NCBI GenBank assembly: GCA_023376005.1 | Contig: CM042181.1 | Location: 18,105,228-18,169,227 of the forward strand | From: Doryteuthis pealeii | Taxonomy: Eukaryota > Mollusca > Cephalopoda > Myopsida > Loliginidae | Length of the DNA stretch: 64,000 nt | Direction of reading: 5' to 3' | Shown here: positions 1 through 10,773 of the stretch, piece after piece | Position numbering within the stretch: position 1 is the stretch's first letter | Layout of the letters: each line of letters begins with the position of its first letter | The notes under the pieces: generated by a model | What the model was told of the DNA's origin: nothing | Database searches by the model: none | Seen by the model: only the letters and a program-made list of their open reading frames with translations | Position numbers and translations under genes: made by a program

Positions 1-99
1 AGAATCAGCCACAGTGAGCCCTTTTATAAAGAACATCACGTGACTATAAAGGGGGGTGAGCATCGCTACGACTGGTGTTTGTCTGTGAAACCCGACGTT

Positions 100-520
100 T
101 GTCCCTTAAGGGCTGCTACCGGTGAAGCCAGAAGCGAGTCCCATATTAAATTTCAATAGTTCTTCTGGAAAAAGTTTACGCCAATTAAGTGAAAAGTATA
201 TTTCTTCTTTTATTACCGCAGTCAATATTTTCCACGTCATGGTTAGACAAGTTATTGGTCTATAATTGCTAGGGATATTTCCTTTTTGTGGCTCTTTCTG
301 AATTAGTGTAGTTATTCCTTTTATCATCCATTCGGGTACTTCTGTTTCCTGTAGGCGTCTGTTCGGTTTTTGGGCTATTCTCTTGTGGTTAGAAGTGATT
401 TAAAAAAAACCAGAATCCATGTATGCCATCTTGGCCTGGTGTTTCCCAGTTTGCTACTTTCTTGAGTGTTGACGTGAGTGTAATTATACAAATACTTGCT
501 ACAGGACCTTCCTCAATATC
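100..520 (-). pseudogene. Non-LTR retrotransposon reverse transcriptase fragment
   Basis: Read on the minus strand from 520 downward, the sequence gives the start of a LINE reverse transcriptase domain: a block like NWETPGQDGIHGFW (about 480-405), then, in another frame, VPEWMIKGITTLIQKEPQKG followed by NYRPITCL and WKILTAVI (about 345-170). These match the well known RT motifs 'APGpDGi.gfW' and 'TLIqKdp.KG...NYRPITCLp..WKlLT'. At least one frameshift near 345-405 and loss of everything after the first fingers/palm motifs make it a dead fragment. The downstream catalytic FADD box is not visible. Confidence 0.8.
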
Positions 521-525
521 CATCA

Positions 526-529
<4 letters not shown>

Positions 530-563
<34 letters not shown>
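530..563. repeat. (ATT)n microsatellite, probably a LINE 3' tail
   Basis: Eleven or so ATT units. On the minus strand this is an (AAT)n tract directly after the 3' end of the endonuclease fragment at 564-1014. Some non-LTR elements end in such simple repeats, so I read it as that copy's tail and as the boundary between two separate LINE fragments. Confidence 0.7.
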
Positions 564-566
<3 letters not shown>

Positions 567-1014
567 CTCCTTTTGAGTTTTCACATCAGTGTTAGCTGAT
601 GGTCTTTCACTGGAGTCTGAGTGACAACAAGTCTCCTCAGGTCTCCAGGACTCTTCTGAGTATTCTGGCAGATTGCAGCAGTGCAGTGTTCTGAATGGTT
701 TCAACCCTTCCTCTGATTTCCAAACATTCCAGACCCTCTTCCAATCCTTTTGGGATCGTTCCAAGTGCACCAACTACAATTGGTATCACTTTCACTTTCA
801 TATTCCATAACTTTTTCAGTTCTCTGGCAAGGTCCAGATATTTGTCCATTTTTTCATTTTCCTTTAACTTCACCCTGTGATCTGCTGGCACTGCAAAATC
901 CACCAGTTGACAAGTTCTTTCTTTTTTGTTAATCAACACTAGGTCTGGTCTTCTTGCTGGGATAAGGTGACCCGTTTTAATTTTAAAGTCCCAGAGAATT
1001 TTGTGCGTTTCGTT
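564..1014 (-). pseudogene. Non-LTR retrotransposon C-terminal (endonuclease-like) fragment
   Basis: Minus-strand translation runs from ILWDFKIKTGH through ARRPDLVLINKKERTCQLVD and FAVPADHRVK to LARELKKLWNMKV, VIPIVVGALGTIPKG and LEIRGRVETIQ. The RPD...D.AVP.D...K pattern suggests the restriction-like endonuclease at the C-terminus of R2/R4-type LINEs; that clade assignment is inference. The frame is open from about 1010 to 639, then continues as ILRRVLET before a stop. In this strand it lies upstream of the RT fragment at 100-520, the wrong order for one element, so the two are separate copies of the same or a related family. Confidence 0.75.
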
Positions 1015-1049
1015 CGTGTTGTTTCATGATAATAAAAGAACAAGACGTA

Positions 1050-1500
<451 letters not shown>

Positions 1501-1554
1501 GGGAGAAGAGGAAATAGTTTATTTCAACGGGGAAAATTAATTTAATATACAAGG

Positions 1555-1970
1555 ATATTGATATTGTTGTTTGTTGTTTATTGATTTTAACGGCATATCA
1601 ACCCATCTGGGGTTATGTTATGCCTAACGGTTAGGAAGTGATACATATCGTGTATTTATATTTATACATTTTAGTAATTGGTTTTAACAATGTGTTAGCA
1701 TTATTGGGGATTATGTTGTATGGTATTGATTTGTTTCATGTCTATATTCTATGGTATAATTTTATTTCTCTCAATCGAACTCTTAAGTCAAGGTACCACT
1801 GGGAGGACTGGAACAGATTAATGGGATTTCAGATTATTTCAATGGGGGAGAGAGAGGGGGGGAGAAAAAGGGGAGAGAAGAGAGAGAAAGGAAAGAAAGG
1901 AGAGAAGAGGAAATAGTTTATTTCAATGGTGAAAATTAAGTTAATATACAAGGAAATTGATGTTTTGTTT
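1555..1970. repeat. Dispersed repeat fragments and GA tract
   Basis: Contains the motif CGGCATATCAACCCATCTGG (about 1591), whose inverted counterpart is at about 54375-54395, so this is a dispersed repeat edge. A GA-rich tract occupies about 1849-1910. No gene seen. Confidence 0.5.
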
Positions 1971-1974
1971 GTTT

Positions 1975-2590
1975 GTTTTGTTTGGTTTTACGGCATATCA
2001 ACCTCAGTGGGTCATTTAATGCCGATAAAGTTTTGAAATAAATTCATTCTTAATGGATAACAAATTATTTATCAACTCGTGTTTTTCTATTTAACCCATA
2101 GATGGGACCCTAACAGGTACTACCACTCCGGGTCAAAGTGGACCAGGGAGCAATCGTGATGAAGGGGTGCTCCACATTCCCCAAACCTCCAAAACTGGAA
2201 CCTAACCATCAGATAGAGTTTAACGTCATTCCCAGGACATGTAGACCCTCAGTGACCGCCTTCTAGCACCAATATGATAAAAAGGGGTTGGGGTTTGCCA
2301 TAGGGCAATAGGGTTGGGAAAATCATATAGGTGCTAGGGCTTGACGTGACCAGCCAATTGATTGGAGGGGGCCTCTCCGACCGCCCGTCTAGCCCAAGAT
2401 AGGGCCAAAGTGGAGTATTGCAAGTCATGAACTGCTCATGAACTGCTCATCCACCTGGGTTCTATCCTTAAGCATCACGGGTTGCCACCCACGGCCAACA
2501 GGTGGCCCCATTGGGGGACTCTTACCCCCCTGCAGAGGTGCAGTCGGCGCATTCTAACGCCCCAGCCGACAGGGCAGAAGGAAATTGAGT
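1975..2590 (+). repeat. Dispersed repeat family, copy 1 (about 600 bp)
   Basis: Nearly the same sequence recurs in the same orientation at about 31830-32406, from CGGCATATCAACCTCAGTGG through the block starting GATGGGACCCTAACAGGTAC to CCCAGCCGACAGGGC. The last 300 bp also match degraded copies at 27540-28190 and, more weakly, 35395-35560. No coding frame longer than about 80 codons is shared. It looks like a non-coding mobile element or LINE tail of unknown class. Confidence 0.75.
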
Positions 2591-2674
2591 TATGGGTGGA
2601 ATGAATTAAACTCTTAAGTCAAGGTACCACTGCAAGAACTGAAACAGATTAAAGGCATTTCAGATTATTTCAAT

Positions 2675-2692
2675 GTGTGTGTGTGTGTGTGA

Positions 2693-2725
<33 letters not shown>

Positions 2726-2770
2726 GGGGGGGAGGGAGGGAGGGAGACAGACAGACAGAGAGAGGGGACC
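2675..2770. repeat. (GT)n(GA)n compound microsatellite
   Basis: GT units followed by GA units, then GGGA and GACA units. Low complexity, no gene. Confidence 0.9.
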
Positions 2771-3052
2771 CTCCTTCTCTCTCTTCGGCATAAAATAATC
2801 TCACAAGGGTTGACATGCCACAAAAAACAATAAACGAAACCAATATTCATTTAGATTTTTATTAAATTACACTTCTTTTTTTAAATTTTTAAATCGAGTT
2901 TCTGAATCATACTCATAAAATTGGACTCAAATCTAAAAATGTTTTTATAATTTCGTACTGGTCATAAAACGACGAAAGTATGTGTGTACATACCGAGAGA
3001 CACTACAAATAAATATATGTCTGTTTGCTTAATATATATATATATATATATA

Positions 3053-4349
3053 TCTTATTATAATGGAGATTGCGTGTTTTTCTGTCTGTAACAGAAACTA
3101 TATTCCTACTCAAGTCATAATTCTCTTAGTTATTGACATCACATTCTCCATGATTCTATTTTTATCTAAACCTCAATTATTAATAAAATTGTCTTACATT
3201 ATTAATACTGTTAACTATGTCTACATACTGACAACATGCAATTATATTTATATATACAACAAAATAGCGGTTTATAGTGTGAACGGGAAGGCTAATTTGC
3301 ATATTAATATTAAAAAATCGAATTTAATAAATATGTGCTTAGTATTATTGATTTCTAACTGTTTGGTTTTATTTTAATGAATATAAGCAAAAATCTCTTT
3401 AATGAATCTTAAATGAAATCCATTAACAAGATAAAATAACTGTCATTTTATTCTTTACTGCCTCTTATAACTAAATACTTAAATTAGAAAAAATAACAAT
3501 GAAAGACGAGAGTGATGGAAGAGTAAGTTTCAGTTGTTCCATTTTTTATTATACTCCCTCTGTTTCAAATCTTTTATTATACTCCCTCTGTTTCAAATCT
3601 TTTTATCTGTATACTTATTTAGTTTCATTAGCCTTTCTAATTTAATACAACTAGCAAATATATGCACCCTCCGGGTGCAAGTATTTAAGTTTTAATGTAA
3701 TAAAATATTGTATTAAATTAGAAAGGCTAATGAAACTAAATAAGAATACAGATAAAAAGATTTGAAAAAGATTTGAAACAGAGGGAGTATAATAAAAATT
3801 AGAACAACTGAAACTTACTCTTCCATCACTCTTGTCTTTCATTGTTATTTTTTTCTAATTTAAGTATTTAGTTAAAAGATGAAGTAAATAATAAAATGAC
3901 AGTTATTTTATCTTGTTAGTGGATTTCATTTAAGATTCATTGAAGAGATTTTTGCTTATATTCATTAAAATAAAACCAAACAGTTAGAAATCAATAATAC
4001 TAAGCACATATTTATTAAATTCGATTTTTTAATATTAATATGCAAATTAGCCTTCCCGTTCACACTGTAAACCGCTATTTTGTTGTATATATAAATATAA
4101 TTGCATGTTGTCAGTATGTAGACATAGTTAACAGTATTAATAATGAAAGACAATTTTATTAATAATTGAGGTTTAGATAAAAATAAAATCATGGAGAATG
4201 TGATGTCAATAACTAAGAGAATTATGACTTGAGTAGGAATATAGTTTCGGTTACAGACAGAAAAACACACAATCTCCATTATAATAAGATATTTTATTAC
4301 ATTAAAACTTAAATACTTGCACCCTATGGAGGGTGCATATATTTGCTAG
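3053..4349 (+). mobile_element. Non-autonomous Helitron A (host of a nested copy)
   Basis: Starts with TCTTATTATAATGGAGAT directly after a (TA)n array and ends with a hairpin (GCACCC / GGGTGC arms, 4320-4337) followed about 8 nt later by CTAG (4346-4349) and a flanking T. These are the hallmarks of Helitrons: 5' TC, subterminal 3' hairpin, CTRR end, insertion between A and T, no target duplication. It carries a second copy at 3651-4289; without it the element is 658 bp. No Rep/helicase coding is present, so it depends on an autonomous element elsewhere. The open frame starting at 3063 is a by-product, not a likely protein. Confidence 0.85.
3651..4289 (-). mobile_element. Non-autonomous Helitron B nested in Helitron A
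   Basis: Minus-strand copy of the same family: its CTAG end (as CTAG on the + strand, 3651-3654) and hairpin lie at the left, its 5' TC end at 4289. Removing it restores the host sequence AATACAA|TATTTTATTACATT exactly as found in the uninterrupted copy at 39361-39380, with insertion between A and T and no target duplication. Length 639 bp. Confidence 0.88.
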
Positions 4350-4519
4350 TATATATTATGGACTCTCTCGTCAATTTTCGACGCATGAGGGTTCGTACAA
4401 TGAACAACCAACACAGTGATTTGTTTATAGTGGTGAAGGCTTGTGTTGGACCATCCACACTTTTTGGCACAGTCGATAGGAAAGAATTGGTGCATTAAGG
4501 GTTGCCACAAACCCAATCA

Positions 4520-4757
4520 ACGACCGACCTCAGGAATTTTGAATTCAGAGTTATCCCTCTCCTAGACTGGTTACCTAACCTAGGCTGAAGGGCCCAGTAT
4601 GCCCTACTATCTAACCCATAGCTGGAGGGAGAATATATGGATTCATACCTTTCCCAAGGATATTAGCGCTATGCGAAATACAAACAGCTTCGTCTAGGAA
4701 TTGAAGTCGAATCGACGAGTCCATTTTCCACGACTCTAACCACTAGCCCACGCGCCT
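4520..4757 (-). mobile_element. tRNA-derived SINE, minus strand
   Basis: The reverse complement begins GGAGGCGCGTGGGCTAGTGG (A-box-like) and has a B-box-like CGACTTCAATTCC about 40 nt on, followed by a body with TTGGGAAAGGTATGAATCC and CTCCAGCTATGGGT. A + strand copy of the same body is at 35047-35310, and a fragment at 17228-17320. The stretch 4350-4520 upstream shows no gene. Confidence 0.7.
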
Positions 4758-4859
<102 letters not shown>

Positions 4860-4897
4860 ATTCAAATGTAAGGCTAAACAAATCGAGAAAAATCAAT

Positions 4898-4948
4898 CTC
4901 TGTATGTACATTTCGGCCTATTAGGTCTATTAGGCCTCATCAGCAGAG
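4898..4948 (-). ncRNA. Hammerhead ribozyme motif, type A, minus copy
   Basis: Minus strand reads stem I CUCUG, core CUGAUGA (overlapping), stem II GGCCU...AGGCC with an enlarged loop, core GAAA, a minimal stem III made by the palindrome AUGUACAU, then A (cleavage position, NUH = AUA) and CAGAG, which pairs with the 5' CUCUG. All hammerhead core nucleotides are present. Activity is not known; very short stem III is typical of retrotransposon-associated hammerheads that may work as dimers. Confidence 0.72.
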
Positions 4949-4966
4949 CAGTCTTCCTGTCTATAG

Positions 4967-5008
4967 CTCTGCTGATGAGGCCTAATAGGTCGAAATGTAC
5001 ATACAGAG
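4967..5008 (+). ncRNA. Hammerhead ribozyme motif, type A, plus copy
   Basis: CUCUG-CUGAUGA-GGCCUAAUAGGUC-GAAA-UGUACAU-A-CAGAG arrangement: stem I 5 bp (CUCUG/CAGAG), stem II GGCCU/AGGUC (one G-U pair), stem III palindrome AUGU/ACAU, cleavage predicted after AUA. Faces the minus copy at 4898-4948. Confidence 0.75.
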
Positions 5009-5127
5009 ATTGATTTTTCTCAATTTTTTAGCCTTACATTTGAATAGGTATGCCCGCCTAATTCATTAATTATTAATTAATTAATTTTCAAAAATTAGGT
5101 ATGACTTCAATTTAGCACATATTCTCC

Positions 5128-5128
<1 letters not shown>

Positions 5129-5215
<87 letters not shown>
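5129..5215. repeat. (CA)n(TA)n microsatellite upstream of the SLC15 first exon
   Basis: CA units then TA units. The following 5216-5554 holds pyrimidine-rich and A-rich tracts with an (ATA)n run at about 5444-5472; it probably contains the 5' untranslated region, but I see no clear promoter. Confidence 0.9.
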
Positions 5216-5218
<3 letters not shown>

Positions 5219-5439
5219 AGTCTGTTCAAATTACTATATCTATTTCTTCTTTCTTTCTTTCTTTTTTCTTTCTTTACGTTTATATGTCGTTATCCAATCA
5301 AAGCTGTCTCGACTGATAGTGTGTAACTTGCAACAAAGCTCACCACTGTTGAAAAGCTTCATTGAGAGAAGTGGAAAAAACTTCACTATCATCAATGTGT
5401 AGATTGGTTTGATCACAGGAAAAAAAAAATAAGAGAAAG

Positions 5440-5473
<34 letters not shown>

Positions 5474-5554
5474 AAAACTACGGAAAGAAAAAAAAAATTG
5501 CAAAACACTCAAAAAAAAAAAAAAAATTAAAAAAAAAACTAAACTAAAAATAAA

Positions 5555-5804
5555 ATGGGCGAAAAAGAGACTTCAGAAGATGTTGTCTGTGAAGAGAAGA
5601 CGATAAGTACCATGGAGAGCGAACCCGCACTGGCGGCTCCACGATCCAAAAAGGACGCCGTAAAGGTTGTCTTGTGTATTCTTGTAATGGAATTATGTGA
5701 GAGGCTGACTTATTATAGTATACTGGCCAATCTTGTTTTATTTTGTACATCACGGCTGGGATTTAACAGCGAGACGGCGAATTATATTGTACAGATATTT
5801 TCCG
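5555..5804 (+). CDS. SLC15A4-like: SLC15/POT transporter exon 1 (start codon exon)
   Basis: First coding exon of a proton-coupled oligopeptide/histidine transporter (major facilitator superfamily, POT/PTR2 family), a membrane protein importing di/tripeptides or histidine with protons. After a hydrophilic N-terminus of about 30 residues comes the first membrane helix with ELCERLTYYSI, the ExxER proton-coupling motif of POT proteins, then ANLVLFCTSRLGF and YIVQIFSG. The ATG at 5555 is the first in an A-rich leader. The donor is TCCG|GTAAGA at 5804, leaving phase 1 (G). This G plus GT from the minus-strand exon at 28313 completes a glycine codon and continues as TCYLVPVFGGYIAD, the expected helix 2 region. 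The next exon is therefore on the opposite strand 22 kb away. Confidence 0.9.
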
Positions 5805-5853
5805 GTAAGACCTTTTTATTTGTTTGTTTTATTCTCTCTCTATAATACCCCGA

Positions 5854-5855
<2 letters not shown>

Positions 5856-5928
<73 letters not shown>
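5856..5928. repeat. (TA)n microsatellite in intron 1
   Basis: Pure TA array 52 bp after the exon 1 donor. Open frames through it (repeated IY) are artefacts. Confidence 0.97.
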
Positions 5929-5929
<1 letters not shown>

Positions 5930-5931
<2 letters not shown>

Positions 5932-6313
5932 CAGGTAATCATTTACACAAGTATTTTCAACAGAACCTCCCAACCAACACACATACGCACGCACCATTCT
6001 AGTCAAAAGAAATCTTTCTTTTTTTTTTAAAGAAACGAAAAGACAGTGTATGTCGCCCCAGGGGTCTCCATAATGAATAATACTTTCTATAATACACAGA
6101 GGATATTCTTTTTTTAATCATTCACATCTTATTATAATGGATATTCGGTGTCTCTCTGTAACCAAAACACATTATGCTTGCGTCACAGTATCCTCAGGTT
6201 TTGCGTAAATTTATCAATGAGTATTTAATTTATACTCAAAACCATTAATATACAGAATTATTTTATTCACGGCGTCTCTATGAAAATCTGTATTATATTT
6301 GCCTCAAAACAAC
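5930..6313 (+). repeat. 384-bp segment duplicated at 10288-10671
   Basis: From CAGGTAATCATTTACACAAG onward the sequence is almost identical to 10288-10671, both directly after a long (TA)n array. It includes the 5' part of the Helitron at 6127. The second copy runs up to the N gap. Confidence 0.88.
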
Positions 6314-7145
6314 TCATGTTATTAATGCATTTAAAATCCTGTTATTTATCTTATATATCACTAAGAAATAAATGTTTACATAATATATAGTGTGGTTAAG
6401 TTGCACACTGGTTGTAATAAACCCTGTGTGTTTGTTTGTCCGTAACTATGCCATTGTTTAAATCCCAATACCCTCAGGGAATGCGTAAATTTATCAATGA
6501 ATATTTAATTTGTATTATAGTCAAAATCATTAATACATAGAATAAATCATATATATAAATAAATTATTTTATTTACAATGTCTCTATGAAAATCTGTGTT
6601 AGATTTGCCTCAAAACAGCCAATGTTATTAATGCATTTAAAACCCTGCAAAGTGTCTTATATATCAGCTTAGTAAATAACTACATATCACTAAGAATAAG
6701 AGATTTACATAATATATGGTGTGGTTAATTTGCATATTGGTTTTAACAAAACCGGGTTTAATAAATAATTCCATGGTGTTATTGAATGCTGATATCATTG
6801 TTTTATTCTCCAAGAAATTAAAAACAATCCTAAAGTGTCTTATATATCGCTAAGAAATAAAGGTTTACATGATATATGGTGTGATTAATTTGCATACTGG
6901 TTTTAACAAAACTGGGTTTAAGAAATAATTACTTGGTATTATTGATCTCTAATATTATTGTTTTATTCTCCAACATATCAAAATCAATCCTATGAATGAT
7001 TTTTATATAGAAAGCAATTAAGATATAATTAAAATAAGTAATATTTTTTATATGCGTTCTTATTTGATTTCATTAGTTTTCCTAATCTATTTCATTGCAT
7101 TAAATTTTAAATACTTATGCCCGGGAGGTACATATTCTTGATAGT
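6127..7145 (+). mobile_element. Non-autonomous Helitron, second subfamily
   Basis: Begins TCTTATTATAATGGATATTC after an A, and ends with a degenerate hairpin region (CCCGGGAGG) and TTGATAG before T at 7146, a decayed CTAG end. The interior holds internal repeats: the block around GCGTAAATTTATCAATGA occurs near 6203 and again near 6490, and GGTTTTAACAAAAC near 6740 and 6899. The last 180 bp match 25965-26129. No helicase coding. Confidence 0.65.
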
Positions 7146-7179
7146 ATATATATATATATATATATACAAGAAATATATA

Positions 7180-7224
<45 letters not shown>
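7146..7224. repeat. (TA)n microsatellite
   Basis: TA array interrupted once at about 7167-7180, directly after the Helitron end. Confidence 0.95.
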
Positions 7225-7231
<7 letters not shown>

Positions 7232-7283
7232 AATTGATGTTGAGGCATTTGGTTTTAAAAATAAAATTTATCTTATTTTTAAG

Positions 7284-8946
7284 GGTAATACTTTTTTGGT
7301 ACGGTCAACTGCTTGACGCTCGAGTCCAGCCAATTAGCCCCGCCCACAGATTTTTATGAAAACAAAAAATACAAACGCCCACAAATCTTGATAAAAACAA
7401 AAGTATGACCAGGACGAAAATCTTATTTTACTTTTAAAACGTAATATTTTTTTAGCTTAGAAAATTGAAAGTTTTAAATAAAACAACTTTGAATCATGTA
7501 AATTTACGGTTCTACAAACATTTTTTCTTTAGTTATTTGAATATGCACGAATCTTTACATTCCTTTTTTTTTTTTTACAAATCAAACAATCATTTCATGT
7601 TTCCCCTCACGCAATAAATTTTAAGAACATCTTTGAGTTAAAACTTATTATTAAATCTATTATAATTATTAAACTTATCAAAAAACAAAAACAAAAAATA
7701 AATAAATTACGGAAATTCTGAAATTTATGAATTGAAAATAATTTTTGAAGTAAAAATGGTACATAATTTGGAATTGTTTTGTTTTGGTGTTTTGATATTA
7801 AACGTAAATAGCAGCAGGTGTCAGCCTCGTAACGTTTTGATTTGCTTTGCCCCCCACCCCCACCCCAAAGCAAAACAAAACAATTCCAAGTTGTTAAGTA
7901 CCATTTTTACTTCAAAAATTATTTTTACTTCATGAATTTCAGAATTTTCGAAATTTATTTATTTTTTGTTTTGTTTTTTAAAAAAGTTTTAACTCAATGA
8001 TGTTCTTACTAAAAAGAAGAAGAAAAAAAAGGAATGTAAAGATTCGTGCATATTCAAATAACTAAAGAAAACGTGTTGGTAGAACCGTAAATTTACATGA
8101 TTCAAAGTTGTTTTATTTAAAACTTTCAATTTTCTAAGCTAAAAAATATTACGTTTTAAAAGTAAAATATGACCGTACTTTTGAAAAGTACGATCTTTCT
8201 TTTCATTAAGATTTGTAGGCGTGTAGAAATATTTTAGTTTTTCATTTGAATTTAATTTTTTTTTACTAATTTAAAACCAGAAAACATCGAATAACATAAA
8301 ATTTTAAAGTTTTACAAAGTTAAACAAAATTGTTTAATGATTTAAATGAAAAACAAGTTTGTCCCCATCCCCCAAAGCAAATCAAAACGTTACGAGGCTG
8401 ACACCTGCTGCTATTTACGTTTAATATTAAAACACCAAAACAAAACAATTCCAAATTATGTACCATTTTTACTTCAAAAATTATTTTCAATTCATAAATT
8501 TCAGAATTTCCGTAATTTATTTATTTTTTGTTTTTGTTTTTTGATAAGTTTAATAATTATAATAGATTTAATAATAAGTTTTAACTCAAAGATGTTCTTA
8601 AAATTTATTGCGTGAGGGGAAACATGAAATGATTGTTTGATTTGTAAAAAAAAAAAGGAATGTAAAGATTCGTGCATATTCAAATAATTAAAGAAAAAAT
8701 GTTTGTAGAACTCTAAATTTACATGATTCAAAGTTGTTTAATTAAAACTTTCAATTTTCTAAGCTAAAAAATATTACGTTTTAAAAGTAATATATGACTG
8801 TACTTTTGAAAAGTACGATCTTTCTTTTCATTAAGATTTGTAGGCGGGGCTATAAAATCTGTGGGCGGGGCTATAAAAATCTGTGGGCGGGGCTAATTGG
8901 CTGGACTCGAGCGTCAGGCAGTTGACCGTACCAAAAAAGTATTACC
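7284..8946. mobile_element. Long fold-back DNA element with about 77-bp terminal inverted repeats
   Basis: The left end GGTAATACTTTTTTGGTACG continues through GCTCGAGTCCAGCCAATTAG and GCCCCGCCCACAGATTTTTA; the right end is its inverted complement ending GTATTACC at 8946, with GTGGGCGGGGCTATAAA duplicated near 8861-8890. Between the ends a block of about 400 bp occurs three times in alternating orientation (about 7440-7850, 7865-8190, 8375-8800). The two near-identical open frames at 7607-7873 (-) and 8346-8615 (+) are this inverted repeat read twice and not a gene. No transposase. No clear target duplication. Confidence 0.75.
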
Positions 8947-9228
8947 GATTCATGCACTGTAGTTAAACTGTCATCCCAAATAAGTTTTCATTTTGACGAT
9001 GATTTGCAAGTTTAACCGATTTAAGATGTTTTGAGATTAAAAAATGTACGAGATAAATAATACACACACACAAACAAACCAATGCCTTTTTATTGTAACT
9101 AAGTTTTTGTCGGTAATGTTAATATATACTTATAAAAAATTTATTATGTTTCCTACAGTTTTTAATAGAAAACAAATCAAGAGTTTATTAGAAAATAAGT
9201 TGTTTAGAATTAAATTGTCAGCTACGAC

Positions 9229-9331
9229 ATAATTTATTTACTAAAAGAATAGGTAAATGAAATTATTAGTAAGACCATATAGGTCTCACTAATAATTTCA
9301 TACCTATTCCTTTAGTAAATAAATTATTTTC
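9229..9331. repeat. Near-perfect palindrome, arms about 45 bp
   Basis: TAATTTATTTACTAAAAGAA and TGAAATTATTAGT on the left are mirrored on the right around the centre near 9280 (GACCATATAGGTC). A strong cruciform or hairpin; flanks 8947-9228 are AT-rich with no gene seen. Confidence 0.9.
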
Positions 9332-10137
9332 CTTTACTTTAATTGCCATTTACATTTAATTCTACTTAAATTCATTTACATTTTAAAAATTATCTGGCCA
9401 TATTTCTTATATTATTCTATAGCTGATTTAAGGCGTTTTTCCGAAAAGTTAAAGCCAAACTCGGTTGTATTTGTTTAAAAATTCGTGGCAATACAGTAGG
9501 TACCACCAATCTGACCCTGTTAAATTTAGCCCCCCCCCCCCCCCCATATTGAACACAATGACACTTACAGTATATTTAATATTTTCTTGAAATTATTTTT
9601 TCCATTCTAAAGAAAAAACATAAAATAAGCTCCTGTTGATTTTTTAAAAAAATTTTCAGCATACGGAAATAATGAAAATTATGATTGAAAAACAATGTTT
9701 TCATTTTTGCACTGTTAAATCAACTGAAAGTTAACGTAGCTAAATACAAGTTACGATAAGAGGATTTTTAAAATTTTTTATGAAAAATCAATTAATAATC
9801 TGATTTTCACGAAATTTTCCATAAATGTTTACCATTGGATGTAAATACATCTGAAATAGTTTTTTTCTAAAATATAATTGGGGAAATATTTTTTTACGAG
9901 GTCTATTCCCCCCCCCCCCCATTTTATTTTATGAGAATAAAAAGGACGCGTCAGAAATTTTTTTTTCTTTTTTCTATAAAGATAAGAGTCTGAATAACTA
10001 TATCAATGAAATTGTATGAATGTACGAGGTGTAGTTTTGGGAAAACTTTAAATTAGTGAAATAATATTATCATGTGATTTTTTCCAACAATCTAAACCGA
10101 GCACAATGGGTGACCCAACGGGTCACGTCTTTTCTAG
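9332..10137 (+). mobile_element. Helitron-like 3' end (start uncertain)
   Basis: Ends with hairpin GTGACCC-AAC-GGGTCAC (10110-10126), then CGTCTTTT and CTAG (10134-10137) followed by T, a Helitron terminus unlike the GCACCC family. The 5' end was not found; the listed start is only the end of the preceding palindrome. The interior has poly-C runs at about 9531-9545 and 9909-9920 and no coding frame. Confidence 0.5.
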
Positions 10138-10157
10138 TATATTTATATAATCAAGGT

Positions 10158-10158
10158 G

Positions 10159-10234
<76 letters not shown>

Positions 10235-10237
10235 TGA

Positions 10238-10289
<52 letters not shown>
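10158..10289. repeat. (TA)n microsatellite, two long runs
   Basis: Two TA arrays separated by GTGTGAG near 10230. Confidence 0.97.
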
Positions 10290-10292
<3 letters not shown>

Positions 10293-10673
10293 GTAATCAT
10301 TCACACAAGTATTTTCAACAGAACCTCCCAACCAACACACATACGCACGCACCATTCTAGTCAAAAGAAATCTTTCTTTTTTTTTTTAAAGAAAAGAAAA
10401 GACAGTGTATGTCGCCCCAGGGGTCTCCATAATGAATAATACTTTCTATAATACACAGAGGATATTCTTTTTTTAATCATTCACATCTTATTATAATGGA
10501 TATTCGGTGTCTTTCTGTAACCAAAACTGTGTCACTGCTTGCGTCACAGTATCCTCAGGTTTTGCGTAAATTTATCAATGAGTATTTAATTTATACTCAA
10601 AACCATTAAAATACAGAATAAATCTTATTTTATTTACGGCGTCTCTATGAAAATCTGTATTATATTATCTTCC
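10288..10673 (+). repeat. Second copy of the 5930-6313 segment, ending at the gap
   Basis: Near-identical to 5930-6313 with few substitutions and one small insertion; includes the TCTTATTATAATGG Helitron 5' end at 10486. Cut by the N run. Confidence 0.88.
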
Positions 10674-10773
10674 NNNNNNNNNNNNNNNNNNNNNNNNNNN
10701 NNNNNNNNNNNNNNNNNNNNNNNNNNNNNNNNNNNNNNNNNNNNNNNNNNNNNNNNNNNNNNNNNNNNNNNNN
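10674..10773. other. Assembly gap of 100 N
   Basis: Exactly 100 unknown bases, the usual placeholder for a scaffold join of unknown size. The sequence after it, to about 11280, shares nothing obvious with what precedes it and shows no gene. Confidence 0.99.

Noticed and set aside
3063..4279. A 104-codon frame repeated in several Helitron copies (3063, 3965, 34410)
   Set aside because: It is open only because those copies are nearly identical; copies at 36035, 38771 and 47476 are broken or shorter, composition follows AT richness, and no domain is recognisable.
5733..6030. Frames of alternating Ile-Tyr through TA arrays (also 10143, 37674, 40538, 45538, 52246, 54541)
   Set aside because: Simple (TA)n translation.
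7607..8615. Two near-identical 88-codon frames on opposite strands
   Set aside because: They are the two arms of the fold-back element at 7284-8946; no protein similarity.
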